DNA from: VRUE01 sp047519745
GTDB taxonomy: Bacteria > Actinomycetota > Thermoleophilia > Solirubrobacterales > 70-9
Length of the DNA stretch: 64,000 nucleotides
Reading direction: 5' to 3'
Assembly (NCBI GenBank): GCA_047519745.1
Contig: JAPVSJ010000038.1
Coordinates: 13,788-77,787, forward strand
This document shows, in pieces, positions 51,546 through 63,117 of this stretch. The notes below the pieces were generated by a model. The model searched no databases. It was not told where the DNA came from and saw only the letters and a list, made by a program, of their open reading frames with translations. A program made the translations under genes and the position numbers. The stretch's first letter is position 1, and each line of letters starts with the position of its first letter.

Positions 51546-52370
51546 GAGGCTGAAGTCGAGCGTCGGCGCCGAGTGGGTCAGGGCGCCGATCGAGATGAAA
51601 TCGACGCCGGTCTCGGCGATCTCCCGCACGGTCTCCAGGCTGACGCCCCCGGAAGCCTCGAGCTTGGGACCATCGGCGCCGCGCTCTGCATCGCGCAGGG
51701 CGACGGCTTCGCGCAGCTCGCCAGGCGTCATGTTGTCGAGCAGCAGCCGGTCGGCGCCGGTGCCCAAGGCGTAGCCGGACTCCAAAACCGAGCGGCACTC
51801 GACCTCGACCGGCAGATCCGGATGCGCGCCGCGAGCCGCGAGGACAGCCTTGGCGAGACTTCCCGCCAGGGCGATGTGGTTCTCCTTGATCAGGATCGCG
51901 TCGTAGAGGCCCATGCGGTAGTTCTGACCGCCCCCGGCGGCCACGGCCGCCTTCTCCAGCACCCGCAGCCCCGGCATCGTCTTGCGCGTGTCGAGGATGG
52001 CCGCTCCCGTCCCCGCAACCTCCTCGACGTAGCGAGCCGTCAGCGTCGCGATCCCGGAGAGGTGCCCAAGGAAATTGAGTGCAGTCCGCTCCGCCGCAAG
52101 CAAGGCCCGAGCGGAACCGCTGGCCAGCAACACCTCAGCCGGCACCTCCTCCCGCCACTGCCCCTCGACAACCAGCTTGTCAACGTCCTCGACCCCACAC
52201 TGCCGCATCGCCTCGGCAACCACGCTGAGACCGAAGACAACGCCAGCCTCCTTCTGCACGATCCGCGCCCGCGCTATGGCCCCCGCAGGAACCGTGGCCT
52301 CCGAAGTCAAATCCCCAGCTCCTAAATCCTCGGCAAGCGCACGAGCAACCGTCTCCGCGAGATCAATCAC
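51528..52370 (-). CDS. nadC: Nicotinate-nucleotide diphosphorylase (carboxylating)
   Basis: A 280-residue QAPRTase from GTG (MIDLAETVARALAEDLG). It converts quinolinate and PRPP to NaMN. Blocks: EDLGAGDLTSEATVP, RTALNFLGHLSGIAT, DTRKTMPGLR, VAAGGGQNYRMGLYDAILIK, VEVECRS, LLLDNMTP, LEASGGVS. All active-site Arg/Lys/His positions are in place. A longer ORF would start inside the palindromic repeat upstream. Confidence 0.95.
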   Translation of the reverse strand: MIDLAETVARALAEDLGAGDLTSEATVPAGAIARARIVQKEAGVVFGLSVVAEAMRQCGVEDVDKLVVEGQWREEVPAEVLLASGSARALLAAERTALNFLGHLSGIATLTARYVEEVAGTGAAILDTRKTMPGLRVLEKAAVAAGGGQNYRMGLYDAILIKENHIALAGSLAKAVLAARGAHPDLPVEVECRSVLESGYALGTGADRLLLDNMTPGELREAVALRDAERGADGPKLEASGGVSLETVREIAETGVDFISIGALTHSAPTLDFSLLLEQA

Positions 52371-52387
52371 CCAAGGGACCCTAGATC

Positions 52388-52498
52388 GTGAGAGAGACGG
52401 GTGCCCCCTCCAGCGGAACTTGTGAGCCAACCAAGCGTCCGCACCCCGGCAAGCTGCGGGCGGCGGGTTCCGTCGGAGGGGGCACCCGTCTCTCTCAC
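52388..52498 (+). repeat. Palindromic repeat family, copy A (nadC/sigma gap)
   Basis: Arms 52388-52419 and 52467-52498 match at 30 of 32 bases. The core GGAACTTGTGAGCC (52415-52428) and GGCGGGTTCC (52462-52471) recur exactly in copies B and C. An inner CCGCA/TGCGG stem (52439-52443, 52455-52459) lies in the loop. The outermost stem (GTGAGAGAGAC) differs from other copies but stays paired. Confidence 0.9.
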
Positions 52499-52530
52499 AC
52501 CTGGCGACCCCAGGGCGTTTAATCCCCCAG

Positions 52531-52998
52531 GTGACCGCATTGCCGCCCTTCCAGACCCTCCTAGACGACCACGCCGCCGACGTGATGGCGGTCCTGCGCG
52601 GCGCCGTCGGCCGTGGCGACGCCGAGGACTGCTTCCAGGAGACGTTCCTGGCCGCCCTGCGCGCCTACCCGAAGCTGAGCGACGACGGCAACCTGCGCGG
52701 CTGGCTGCTGACCATCGCCCACCGCAAGGCGATCGACCACCACCGTGCCAACGGACGCCGGCCGCTGCCGATCGCGGAGCCGGACGAGATAGCCGGCGTG
52801 AGCGCGGAGCCCGAGCTGGACGACGGGATTTGGGCCTTCGTCGGCGCCCTGCCGCCGAAACAGCGCGCCGCGGTGGCGCTGCGCTACACCTGCGACCTCC
52901 CCCACGCGGAGATCGCCGCCGCGCTGGGCTGCTCGCCCGACGCGGCACGACGCAGCCTGCACGAGGGAATCAAGCGATTGAGAAAGGAGCTGGCATGA
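52531..52998 (+). CDS. ECF-type RNA polymerase sigma factor
   Basis: A 155-residue sigma factor from GTG. Region 2 reads RGDAEDCFQETFLAALRAYP and NLRGWLLTIAHRKAID; region 4 reads LPPKQRAAVALRYTCDLPHA, EIAAALGCSPDAARRSL. No anti-sigma gene is adjacent. The ATGA overlap with a DNA repair methyltransferase gene suggests the pair responds to alkylation. Confidence 0.92.
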   Translation: MTALPPFQTLLDDHAADVMAVLRGAVGRGDAEDCFQETFLAALRAYPKLSDDGNLRGWLLTIAHRKAIDHHRANGRRPLPIAEPDEIAGVSAEPELDDGIWAFVGALPPKQRAAVALRYTCDLPHAEIAAALGCSPDAARRSLHEGIKRLRKELA

Positions 52999-53552
52999 AG
53001 GCTGAGCTGCAACGACTCGCCGCCCGCGCCGCTGCCGAGGGCCTGCTCGATGTCGCCTACGCGAATGTCGACTCCCCCTTCGGCCCGCTGCTGATCGCGA
53101 TGACCCCTCGCGGTCTGGTCAAGGTCAGCCTGCCGAACTACGACCCGGACGAGACCCTGGAGGATCTCGCCGCGCGGATCTCACCGCGGGTGCTGGAGGC
53201 TCCGGCGCGGCTCGACGACGTACGCCGCCAGCTCGACGACTACTTCGAGGGCCGCCTGCGCGAGTTCGACCTGCCGCTCGACTGGCAGCTGAGCAAAGGC
53301 TTCCGCCGGCGCGCTTTGCGAGCGATCGATCGCATCCCCTACGGCAAGACCCGCAACTACACCGAGATCGCCCGCAGCGCCGGCAACGAGCGCGCGGTCC
53401 GCGCCGCCGGCACCGCCTGCGGCTCCAACCCGATCCCGATTGTCGTCCCCTGCCACCGGGTCCTGCGCAGCGGCGGTGGCCTGGGTGGCTACGGCGGCGG
53501 ACTACCGATGAAGGAGGCCCTGTTGCGGATGGAGGGCGCGGGAATACACTGA
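52995..53552 (+). CDS. ogt: Methylated-DNA--protein-cysteine methyltransferase
   Basis: A 185-residue suicide enzyme for O6-alkylguanine. The acceptor Cys153 is in VVPCHRV, followed by GGLGGYGGGLPMKEALLRME. The recognition helix RRRALRAIDRIPYGKTRNYT and ARSAGNERAVRAAGTACGSN are typical. Its start overlaps the ECF sigma gene, so sigma and repair protein are made together. Confidence 0.93.
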   Translation: MKAELQRLAARAAAEGLLDVAYANVDSPFGPLLIAMTPRGLVKVSLPNYDPDETLEDLAARISPRVLEAPARLDDVRRQLDDYFEGRLREFDLPLDWQLSKGFRRRALRAIDRIPYGKTRNYTEIARSAGNERAVRAAGTACGSNPIPIVVPCHRVLRSGGGLGGYGGGLPMKEALLRMEGAGIH

Positions 53553-53582
53553 TTTGGCTAAAGGAGGCGCCACGGCGAGCCG

Positions 53583-54002
53583 ATGGATGCGCGCATGCCT
53601 GCCAAGCTCCCCCTCCTCAAACTCCCCCTCCTCGTAGTCCTCCTCGCCCTCACCGGCCTGCTCCTGGCCGGCGCCGCGCACGCATCTCCACTCCTTCCGA
53701 GCCCGACCCCGTTCGCCTTCGAAGAAGAATTCGAAGCCGAAGAAGAAGGAGAAGAAGAAGGAGAATTCGAAGAAGGCGCCTGCGAAACGGCCGAAGAAGA
53801 ATTCGAAGAAGGCGAACTCAGCGCCGAAGAAGTCAAGGAAATCTGCGAAGAAGAAAAGGCAAGCGAACGCCAGGCCGCCACGCATCCCCAGCAGGGCAAG
53901 GCCAAGCATCATCGCCATCGGCACAAGAAGGCATGTAGGCACAGGGCGGCTGCCAGCAAGCGGCACTGCCCGGGCCGGTCGCACCGTTCACACCGGCGCT
54001 AG
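53583..54002 (+). CDS. Exported protein with poly-Glu and His/Arg-rich halves
   Basis: A 139-residue protein. Signal peptide at about 8-34 (ending GAAHASP). Residues 45-92 are largely Glu (EEEFEAEEEGEEEGEFEEG) with two Cys; residues 95-139 are strongly basic, full of His, Arg, Lys (KHHRHRHKKACRHRA). The two halves could pair electrostatically or bind metals. No family recognised. The stop overlaps the convergent prfB stop. Confidence 0.6.
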   Translation: MDARMPAKLPLLKLPLLVVLLALTGLLLAGAAHASPLLPSPTPFAFEEEFEAEEEGEEEGEFEEGACETAEEEFEEGELSAEEVKEICEEEKASERQAATHPQQGKAKHHRHRHKKACRHRAAASKRHCPGRSHRSHRR

Positions 54003-55118
54003 GCAGCGGACGAGGCGGCGGTCTTGTTCAGGTAGTCCCTGATGAAGTCGTCGATGTCGCCGTCGAGGACCCGCTGCGCATCGCCCACCTCGTGCCCCGT
54101 GCGATGGTCTTTGACCCGCTGGTCGGGATGCAGGAAGTAGCTGCGGATCTGCGATCCCCAGGCGACTTCCTTTACCTCGCCGCGCTCCTTCGCCAGCGTC
54201 TCCGCCCGTTTGCGCTCCTCCAGCTCGATCAGCTTCGAGCGCAGGAGCTGCATCGCCACCGCCTTGTTCTGCGTCTGCGAGCGCTCGTTCTGGCACTGCA
54301 CGACGACGCCGGTCGGCAGGTGCGTGATCCGCACCGCCGAGTCGGTCTTGTTGACGTGCTGGCCGCCCGCGCCCGAGGCCCGATAGGTGTCGACGCGCAG
54401 GTCCGTGTCGTCGATCTCGACCTCGACCCCCTCGTCGACCAGCGGCCCGACGTCGACCTGCGCGAAGCTGGTGTGGCGGCGCGACGAGGAGTCGAAGGGG
54501 GATATCCGCACCAGGCGGTGGACGCCGCGCTCGGCGGCAAAGAGCCCATAGGCATTCTCGCCGCGGGCGAGGAAGGTCGCCGACTTAAGGCCGGCCTCCT
54601 CCCCCGGCGAGGCCTCCTTCATCTCGATCTCGAAGCTACGCCGCTCGGCCCAGCGCAGGTACATGCGCAGCAGGATCTCCGCCCAGTCTTGGGAGTCGGT
54701 GCCGCCGGCGCCGGCGTGGACCGTGACCACAGCGTCGCCGGCGTCGTATTTGCCGCTGAACAGGCGTGCCTCTTCGAGCTCGGCCAGCCGCCTTTCGACC
54801 GAGGCCATCTGCGTGGCCAGCTCGACGGCCATCTCCTCGTCTTCGGCCGCCATCTCGGCCAGCTCGGCGAGATCGTCGGCCTCGGACTCCAGCTCCGCGA
54901 AGGTCTTCAGCTTGCGCTGCGCGCGGGCATGGGCGGCCGAGGTGCGCGCAGCGGTCTCCTGGTCGTCCCAGAAGCCGGGACGTCCCATCTCCTCCTCCAG
55001 CCGCTCTGCTTCGTCCCGCAGCGAAGCGGGGTCAAAGGTAGTCCGAGAGCAGCTTCAACTGCTCGCGGATCTCGGCGAGCCGCGCGGGTACCGAATCGGT
55101 CGAGGCGGCATCGGCCAT
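53999..55118 (-). CDS. prfB: Peptide chain release factor 2 with programmed +1 frameshift
   Basis: RF2 (372 residues after recoding) ends translation at UGA and UAA. The first 28 codons (MADAASTDSVPARLAEIREQ...) run into an in-frame TGA at 55032-55034; a +1 shift at CTTTGAC joins them to the 344-codon main frame, which begins DPASLRDEAERLEEE. The specificity SPF motif (RISPFDSS) and catalytic GGQ (GAGGQHVNKTDSA) are present. The shift provides autoregulation: low RF2 favours shifting. It follows the methyltransferase gene by 9 bp and belongs to the hpf-secA-prfB cluster. Confidence 0.95.
55031..55037 (-). promoter_or_regulatory. RF2 recoding site CTTTGAC
   Basis: On the minus strand CTT (Leu28) is followed by TGA and C, the canonical slippery-stop sequence of bacterial prfB. 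The start ATG at 55116-55118 is exactly 28 codons away. The usual upstream SD-like spacer is weak: GAG-containing sequence precedes but no clear AGGGGG. Confidence 0.92.
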
Positions 55119-55127
55119 TGGGACAGG

Positions 55128-56003
55128 TTATTGGTCGGTGGGCGCGGTGGCGCCGATGATCCAGGTCGAGGCCGGGGCGATCACGCCGTCGGGGCCGTCG
55201 AACTCGGCCAGCGCCTCGCGCAGCTCGGTCGCGATCTTCGGCCGGATCTCCTCGACCCGGTCGCCCCACAGCCGCAGCACCTCGCCGGCGGGGCCGAGCG
55301 CCATGTTGAACTCGACCGCGTGGTCGAGGTCGCCACCGATCTTGATCGGCAGGTCGCAACGCTGCAGCGAGATCTGCTCGAAGCCGGCGATCGCGAGCTG
55401 CTCGCTGACCGTGTCGGCGTTCGCCATCGAGAACGGCCCCGGCCCGCAGGTCGGCTCGTCGGTCTCCTCGGGGCGCTCGAGGTACTCCTCGACGACCACC
55501 TCCGCCCGGTACATCCAGTCGTTGTCGAGCTTGCGGCGCCAGACGACCGCGCAGAGGGTTCCTCCCGGCTTCAGGGCCGCACGGACATTGCGGAACGCCT
55601 GCACCGGGTTGGCGAAGAACATGATTCCCATGCGCGAGAAGGCGTAGTCGAAGCCATCGCCCAGCTCGCCGACCTGGACGTCGGCGACGGCGAAGCTGAC
55701 CCGCTCCGCCCCGGCGCCCCCGGCCTCCTCGCGTGCGAGGGCGATGAAGGGCTCGGAGACGTCGACGCCGACCGCCTCGCCGTCCGGGCCGACCAGCCCC
55801 GCCAGCCGCTGCGTGGTGTCGCCGAAGCCGCAGCCGATGTCGAGCACGCGGTCGCCCTGCGCCGGGGGATGGGCCTCCATCGCCTTCTCGCCGTGAGCTC
55901 CGAGCCCGTCGGCGACCAGCTCGCGGTAGCGGACGAAGCGGTCGAACAGAGGCCCGCTCCAGGCCTCGGTCGCCTCCCTGTTAGACGCGGCGATCTGCTC
56001 CAT
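55128..56003 (-). CDS. Class I SAM-dependent methyltransferase
   Basis: A 291-residue methyltransferase, starting at MEQIAASNREA (an ORF extension upstream is possible). SAM motif VLDIGCGFGDTTQRLA, acidic strand end VGVDVSE, AVADVQV and GGTLCAVVWR are visible. The substrate cannot be inferred. It overlaps the SnoaL-like gene and precedes prfB by 9 bp, so it lies in the secA-prfB operon. Confidence 0.88.
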   Translation of the reverse strand: MEQIAASNREATEAWSGPLFDRFVRYRELVADGLGAHGEKAMEAHPPAQGDRVLDIGCGFGDTTQRLAGLVGPDGEAVGVDVSEPFIALAREEAGGAGAERVSFAVADVQVGELGDGFDYAFSRMGIMFFANPVQAFRNVRAALKPGGTLCAVVWRRKLDNDWMYRAEVVVEEYLERPEETDEPTCGPGPFSMANADTVSEQLAIAGFEQISLQRCDLPIKIGGDLDHAVEFNMALGPAGEVLRLWGDRVEEIRPKIATELREALAEFDGPDGVIAPASTWIIGATAPTDQ

Positions 56004-56388
56004 CGCGTAGATGGTACGCCCGCCAGGCGGCCTCACGGTCCTCGAACGGGCGCCAGCTGCAAATCAGGTGCTCACGCAACTCGAAGAGCCAGGCCATCTC
56101 ATCGGTGCTCGCGTGCGAGCCGTCCTCGTCCCAGCGCCACACGCGCTTGACCAGCGCCAGCGCCCGGCCGCCACCCCCCTCGGTCCCATCCTCGAACAGC
56201 TCGTCCAGCTCGATCGTCTGCTGCACCCCCCCGGGCTCCCGAGTAGCCCAAAGCCGCGCCGCCTCCACGCCCTTCCGCAGGCCCTTCATCGAGTGAAGCT
56301 CGACCTCCGAATCGAGCGCGGCGACAAACGCATCGAGATCGCGCTCGTTGAAGGCGCGGATGAACTCGCGGACGGGGTCGTGCGTCAT
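55981..56388 (-). CDS. SnoaL/NTF2-like protein
   Basis: A 135-residue protein of the NTF2-like cone fold: REFIRAFNERDLDAFVAALD, VELHSMKGLRKGVEAARLW, VWRWDEDGSHASTDEMAWLF. Members range from polyketide cyclases to isomerases, and many have unknown roles. It starts 10 bp after secA and overlaps the methyltransferase gene by 23 bp, so it is co-transcribed. Confidence 0.8.
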   Translation of the reverse strand: MTHDPVREFIRAFNERDLDAFVAALDSEVELHSMKGLRKGVEAARLWATREPGGVQQTIELDELFEDGTEGGGGRALALVKRVWRWDEDGSHASTDEMAWLFELREHLICSWRPFEDREAAWRAYHLRDGADRRV

Positions 56389-56398
56389 CGGGCGCCCG

Positions 56399-59242
<2,844 letters not shown>

Positions 59243-59280
59243 TGCTCAAGGGTAGCTGTCTCGGGGCTGAGGGCTTGGCC

Positions 59281-59387
59281 CGAGGGAGGCGGGTGCCCCC
59301 TCTGTGGAACCCGCCGCCGGTTTCCGGGCGGGGGCGCGATTCACAGCGGGCTCACAAGTTCCCCAGAGGGGACACCCGCCTCCCTCG
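59281..59387 (-). repeat. Palindromic repeat family, copy B (secA/hpf gap)
   Basis: Arms 59281-59310 and 59358-59387 match at 28 of 30 bases. In minus orientation the core GGAACTTGTGAGCC (59349-59362) and GGCGGGTTCC (59306-59315) equal copies A and C. The outer stem is CGAGGGAGGC. It could end the hpf transcript or act in the secA leader. Confidence 0.9.
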
Positions 59388-59403
59388 CTCAACCGATCTC
59401 AGC

Positions 59404-59760
59404 TCAAGCTTCGGCGGTGCGGCCCCGCACCTGGTTCACGAGCTTGCGGGTGCGGCTGCGCTTGCGTCGCTTCTCACGATGCTTCTTGACCTGACGGCGT
59501 ATGTCCTCTGCCAGTTCATGGACGCTGTGAGCCATCTCCGGCGAGCACTCCTTCGCGTGCAGGGTCACCCCTTTGAGCCTCAGCGTCGCCTCGGCGACTT
59601 GGCTGTCGGCAATCGCAGGGTTTTTCTCTTCCCAGACGATCACTTCGAGCATCGCCAGCTCGGAGACCTGCCTACCTACACGGCGAAATCGCTTGAAGAT
59701 GTGATCCCGCAGCTCGTCATCGATCTCGACGTTTCGCCCGCGCACCTCGATCCGCATCAT
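59404..59760 (-). CDS. hpf: Ribosome hibernation factor, short HPF/RaiA type
   Basis: A 118-residue S30AE-domain protein: MRIEVRGRNVEIDDELRDHI, a beta-helix core, and a very basic tail (VKKHREKRRKRSRTRKLVNQ) for rRNA contact. The long-form C-terminal dimerisation domain is absent, so it is the short type. RBS GAGGAGG precedes tandem ATGs. The genes on both sides are separated from it by palindromic repeats B and C. Confidence 0.9.
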   Translation of the reverse strand: MMRIEVRGRNVEIDDELRDHIFKRFRRVGRQVSELAMLEVIVWEEKNPAIADSQVAEATLRLKGVTLHAKECSPEMAHSVHELAEDIRRQVKKHREKRRKRSRTRKLVNQVRGRTAEA

Positions 59761-59843
59761 TGGCCTCCTCTGTCTGGGTCTGGCTCGATGCTACGCCTGT
59801 ACCCGGGTCGCGACAAGGGGAACTTCTACGGATGCTGTGCAAT

Positions 59844-59949
59844 GGAGAGCCCGGGTGTCCCCCCGCCGGAACTTGTGAGCCCGCCGGGAAACGAGCCCTG
59901 GCAAAGGGATTCGACGGCGGGTTCCGCCGGGGGGACGCCCGGGCTCTCC
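59844..59949 (+). repeat. Palindromic repeat family, copy C (hpf/comF gap)
   Basis: Arms 59844-59872 and 59921-59949 match at 27 of 29 bases. Core GGAACTTGTGAGCC (59868-59881) and GGCGGGTTCC (59916-59925). The outer stem is GGAGAGCCCGGG. It abuts the comF stop and lies in the hpf leader region. Confidence 0.9.
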
Positions 59950-60573
59950 TCACAAGCGCCGAGTGAACGTGATTGCGATCACCCGGATGGCTCCAGCCGA
60001 ACGAAGAGCCCTGGCGCAGGACGCGAGCGTCGCGCCGGTGGTCAGGACGTCGTCGACCAGGAGAACGCTGCGAGGCACTTGACCGCGAGCTTGAATTACC
60101 GGTGGGTGCCCTATGCGCTGAGCTCGGCGCTTGCCGACCTGGCGACCGCCGCCGCGGCGGACAAGGCAGGCCTCCAGTGGCAGCCCGGTTCGCTGCGCGA
60201 GAGCTGCCGCTATCTCCGCCGCCGGGTCGAAGCCACGTAGGGCGGAGCGCAGGGGCGCGGTCGGGACGGGGACGATCGTGCCGCTCAGGATCGTGCTGGG
60301 GGCGAGCCACTGGATGCGGTCGGCGATCAGGTCGGCGACGGGCAGGAGGCGACGGAACTTGAGCGCCGTCACCAGGTCGCGCGCTACGCCCTCATGCGGC
60401 GCGGAGGACCAGGCGCGGTCGAGACCGGGCGCGCCGCTGCCTTCGAGCGGCTCCGCTTCGGCAAGCCGGCGCGAACAGCGGGTGCAGAGCACCGCCTCGG
60501 GGCGGCAGGTTCGGCCGCAGGCGGCGCAGAGCGGCGGGACGATCGCGGTGGCGACTGCGTGGAGGAGCTTCAT
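59950..60573 (-). CDS. comF: ComF-family amidophosphoribosyltransferase-like protein
   Basis: A 207-residue protein. The N-terminal zinc ribbon CAACGRTC and CTRC is followed by a phosphoribosyltransferase domain with PRPP loop VLLVDDVLTTGATLASCARAL. ComF takes part in DNA uptake for transformation in competent bacteria, and is widespread elsewhere with unclear role. No other competence genes are in the window. Confidence 0.9.
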   Translation of the reverse strand: MKLLHAVATAIVPPLCAACGRTCRPEAVLCTRCSRRLAEAEPLEGSGAPGLDRAWSSAPHEGVARDLVTALKFRRLLPVADLIADRIQWLAPSTILSGTIVPVPTAPLRSALRGFDPAAEIAAALAQRTGLPLEACLVRRGGGRQVGKRRAQRIGHPPVIQARGQVPRSVLLVDDVLTTGATLASCARALRSAGAIRVIAITFTRRL

Positions 60574-60629
60574 GGCCCGATCGTCCGGGCCCGCGACGCG
60601 CGTGTGGCGCGCTAAATGTCAATTCTTCG

Positions 60630-61640
60630 TCAAGCCTCTTGCGCGTGAGCTGCGATCCCGCCTACCAGGATCGACTTCGGCGGCAGCTCAGCCCCCTCGA
60701 GCAGGATCGCATCGCGGACGATCGAGCCGTCGCCGATCCGGCAACGGTCGCCAACGATCGCCGGACCCTCGATCCTCACGTCGGCGCCGATCTCCACCCC
60801 GGTGCCGACCAGAACCGGCGCGGAAACCTCGGCGCCGTCGAGCGAGCTGGCCGCCCGCACGCCGTCGGCGACCTCGGGAGCGCCGGGCTCGACGTCGACC
60901 GCGCCGTGCAGCGCGTCGAGATTGCCCTGGCGCAGCTCGTCGAGGTTGCCGATGTCGTTCCAGTAGGCGTCGATCTCGTGCGAGTAGAAGGGCACGTCGG
61001 CCTCGAGCAGCGCCGGGAACACGTCCTTGGCCCAGTCGGCGAACTCGGGTGGGTCGTCGGGGCCGGCGTCGTTGCTCGTCCCCGGCTCTGGGAAGTAGTC
61101 GAAGACCTCGGCGCGGAACATGTAGATGCAGGTGTTGGCGAGGTCCGAGAGCGCCTCGGCGGGGTCGGGCTTCTCCTGGAACCCCTGGATCCGTCCGTCG
61201 CCGGCGGCGATCACGACGCCGAACTGGTCGGTCTCGGCGACTCGCTTGGTCGCCATCGTGACCAGGCCGTCGTGGGATTCGTGGAACTCGCGCATCGCCG
61301 TGAAGTCGATGTCGGTGAGCGCGTCGCCGGCGACGACGAGGAACGAGTCGCCGAGGAAGCCGGCGGCGTTGCGCACCCCGCCGGCCGTCCCCAGCAACTG
61401 GTCCTCGTAGCTGTAGGTCAGATCCAAGCCGAGCTCGGCACCGTTGCCGAAGTGCGCTTCGATCAGCTCGGGAAACCAGTGCAGGTTGGCGATCGCCTCG
61501 CGGAAGCCGTGGCGGACCAGGAGCCGCGCGCCGTGCTCCATCACCGGCCGGTTGAGCACCGGCACCATCGGCTTCGGCATGCCATAGGTGATCGGGCGCA
61601 GCCGGGTGCCGAGCCCGGCGGCGAGGATCATCGCTCGCAT
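60630..61640 (-). CDS. NDP-sugar pyrophosphorylase (mannose-1-phosphate guanylyltransferase-like)
   Basis: A 336-residue sugar nucleotidyltransferase. Start MRAMILAAGLGTRLRPIT carries the GxGxRL nucleotide loop; EKPDP and VAGDALTDIDF are conserved. The C-terminal part (about 255-325: VGTGVEIGADVRI, EGPAIVGDRCRIGDGS) is a left-handed beta-helix. Specificity (GDP-mannose vs dTDP/UDP-sugars) is uncertain. The nearby PGI/PMI-type isomerase (63118 on) would supply hexose phosphates and fits a mannose route. It starts 9 bp after ahcY ends. Confidence 0.87.
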   Translation of the reverse strand: MRAMILAAGLGTRLRPITYGMPKPMVPVLNRPVMEHGARLLVRHGFREAIANLHWFPELIEAHFGNGAELGLDLTYSYEDQLLGTAGGVRNAAGFLGDSFLVVAGDALTDIDFTAMREFHESHDGLVTMATKRVAETDQFGVVIAAGDGRIQGFQEKPDPAEALSDLANTCIYMFRAEVFDYFPEPGTSNDAGPDDPPEFADWAKDVFPALLEADVPFYSHEIDAYWNDIGNLDELRQGNLDALHGAVDVEPGAPEVADGVRAASSLDGAEVSAPVLVGTGVEIGADVRIEGPAIVGDRCRIGDGSIVRDAILLEGAELPPKSILVGGIAAHAQEA

Positions 61641-61649
61641 CGGCTCAGG

Positions 61650-63068
61650 CTAGTAGCGGTAGTGATCGGGCTTGTAGGGGCCCTCGACCGGGATGCCGAG
61701 GTAGGCGGCCTGCTCCTCGGAGAGCTCGGTGAGGCTGACGCCGAGCGCCGCGAGGTGCAGCCGCGCGACCTTCTCGTCGAGGTGCTTTGGCAGCACGGTG
61801 ACGTCCTTGGCCGTGAACCCGTCGGGCTGGCCGTAGAGCTCGATCTGCGCGATCACCTGGTTGGTGAACGAGTTCGACATCACGAAGCTCGGGTGTCCGG
61901 TCGCGTTGCCGAGGTTGAGGAGGCGGCCCTCGGAGAGGAGGATGATCGAGTGGCCGTCGGGGAAGCGCCACTCGTCGACCTGCGGCTTGATGTTGACCCT
62001 TTCCGCCGACGAGGATTCGAGCCCGGCGACGTCGATCTCATTGTCGAAGTGGCCGATGTTGCCGACGATCGCGTTGTGCTTCATCCGCGCCATGTGGTCG
62101 GCGGTGACGATGTCCTTGTTGCCAGTCGCGGTGATGAAGATGTCGGCGGTCTCGACGACGCTGTCGAGCGTGCGCACCTCGTAGCCCTCCATCGCCGCCT
62201 GCAGGGCGCAGATCGGGTCGATCTCGGTAACGATCACGCGGGCGCCCTGGCCGCGCAGCGACTCGGCGCAGCCCTTGCCGACGTCGCCATGGCCGCAGAC
62301 GACGGCGACCTTGCCGCCGATCATCACGTCGGTAGCGCGGTTGATCCCGTCGATCAGGGAGTGGCGGCAGCCGTAGAGGTTGTCGAACTTCGACTTGGTA
62401 ACCGAGTCGTTGACGTTGATCGCCGGGAAGAGCAGATCGCCGGTCTCGGCGAGCTGGTAGAGCCGGTGCACGCCGGTGGTCGTCTCCTCGGTGACCCCCT
62501 TGATCCCCGCGGCGATCTCGGTCCAGCGCTGCGGGTCGGACTCGAGCGAGCGCTGCAGCGTCTCGAGCACGATGCGGAACTCCTCCGAGTCGGCCGAGGC
62601 CGGGTCGGGCACGGCGCCTGCCTTCTCGAACTCGACGCCCTTGTGGACGAGCAGGGTTGCGTCGCCGCCGTCGTCGAGGATCATGTTCGGGCCCTCGCCG
62701 TCGGGCCAGAGCAGCGCCTGCTCGGTGCACCACCAGTACTCCTCGAGGGTCTCGCCTTTCCAGGCGAAGACCGGGATGCCGGCGGCGGCGATCGCGGCGG
62801 CGGCGTGGTCCTGCGTCGAGAAGATGTTGCAGCTTGCCCAGCGGACCTCGGCGCCGAGGGCGATCAGGGTCTCGATCAGCACGGCAGTCTGCACCGTCAT
62901 GTGCAGCGAGCCGGTAATCCGCGCCCCCTGAAGCGGCTGCTCGGCGGCAAACTCCTCGCGGGTCTGCATCAGGCCGGGCATCTCCACCTCGGCGAGGCCG
63001 ATCTCCTTACGCCCGAAATCGGCGAGATCCATATCGGCGACTTTGTAGTTTGAGGTGGCGGTTGCCAT
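61650..63068 (-). CDS. ahcY: Adenosylhomocysteinase
   Basis: A 472-residue NAD-dependent enzyme that splits S-adenosylhomocysteine and so keeps methyltransferases running. Blocks: DLADFGRKEIGLAEVEMPGL, SLHMTVQTAVLIETL, NVNDSVTKSKFDNLYGCRHS, NAD site VCGHGDVGKGCAESL and the C-terminal KPDHYRY. No SAH riboswitch is recognised in the 49-bp leader. It sits between PGI/PMI and the nucleotidyltransferase gene. Confidence 0.97.
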   Translation of the reverse strand: MATATSNYKVADMDLADFGRKEIGLAEVEMPGLMQTREEFAAEQPLQGARITGSLHMTVQTAVLIETLIALGAEVRWASCNIFSTQDHAAAAIAAAGIPVFAWKGETLEEYWWCTEQALLWPDGEGPNMILDDGGDATLLVHKGVEFEKAGAVPDPASADSEEFRIVLETLQRSLESDPQRWTEIAAGIKGVTEETTTGVHRLYQLAETGDLLFPAINVNDSVTKSKFDNLYGCRHSLIDGINRATDVMIGGKVAVVCGHGDVGKGCAESLRGQGARVIVTEIDPICALQAAMEGYEVRTLDSVVETADIFITATGNKDIVTADHMARMKHNAIVGNIGHFDNEIDVAGLESSSAERVNIKPQVDEWRFPDGHSIILLSEGRLLNLGNATGHPSFVMSNSFTNQVIAQIELYGQPDGFTAKDVTVLPKHLDEKVARLHLAALGVSLTELSEEQAAYLGIPVEGPYKPDHYRY

Positions 63069-63117
63069 CGGTTCCTTTCGATCCTTTGTCGGACCGAGAA
63101 GGATACGGGGCCTGAGG

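Noticed and set aside
63069..63117. SAH riboswitch before ahcY
   Set aside because: The leader is only about 49 bp and lacks the pseudoknot elements.
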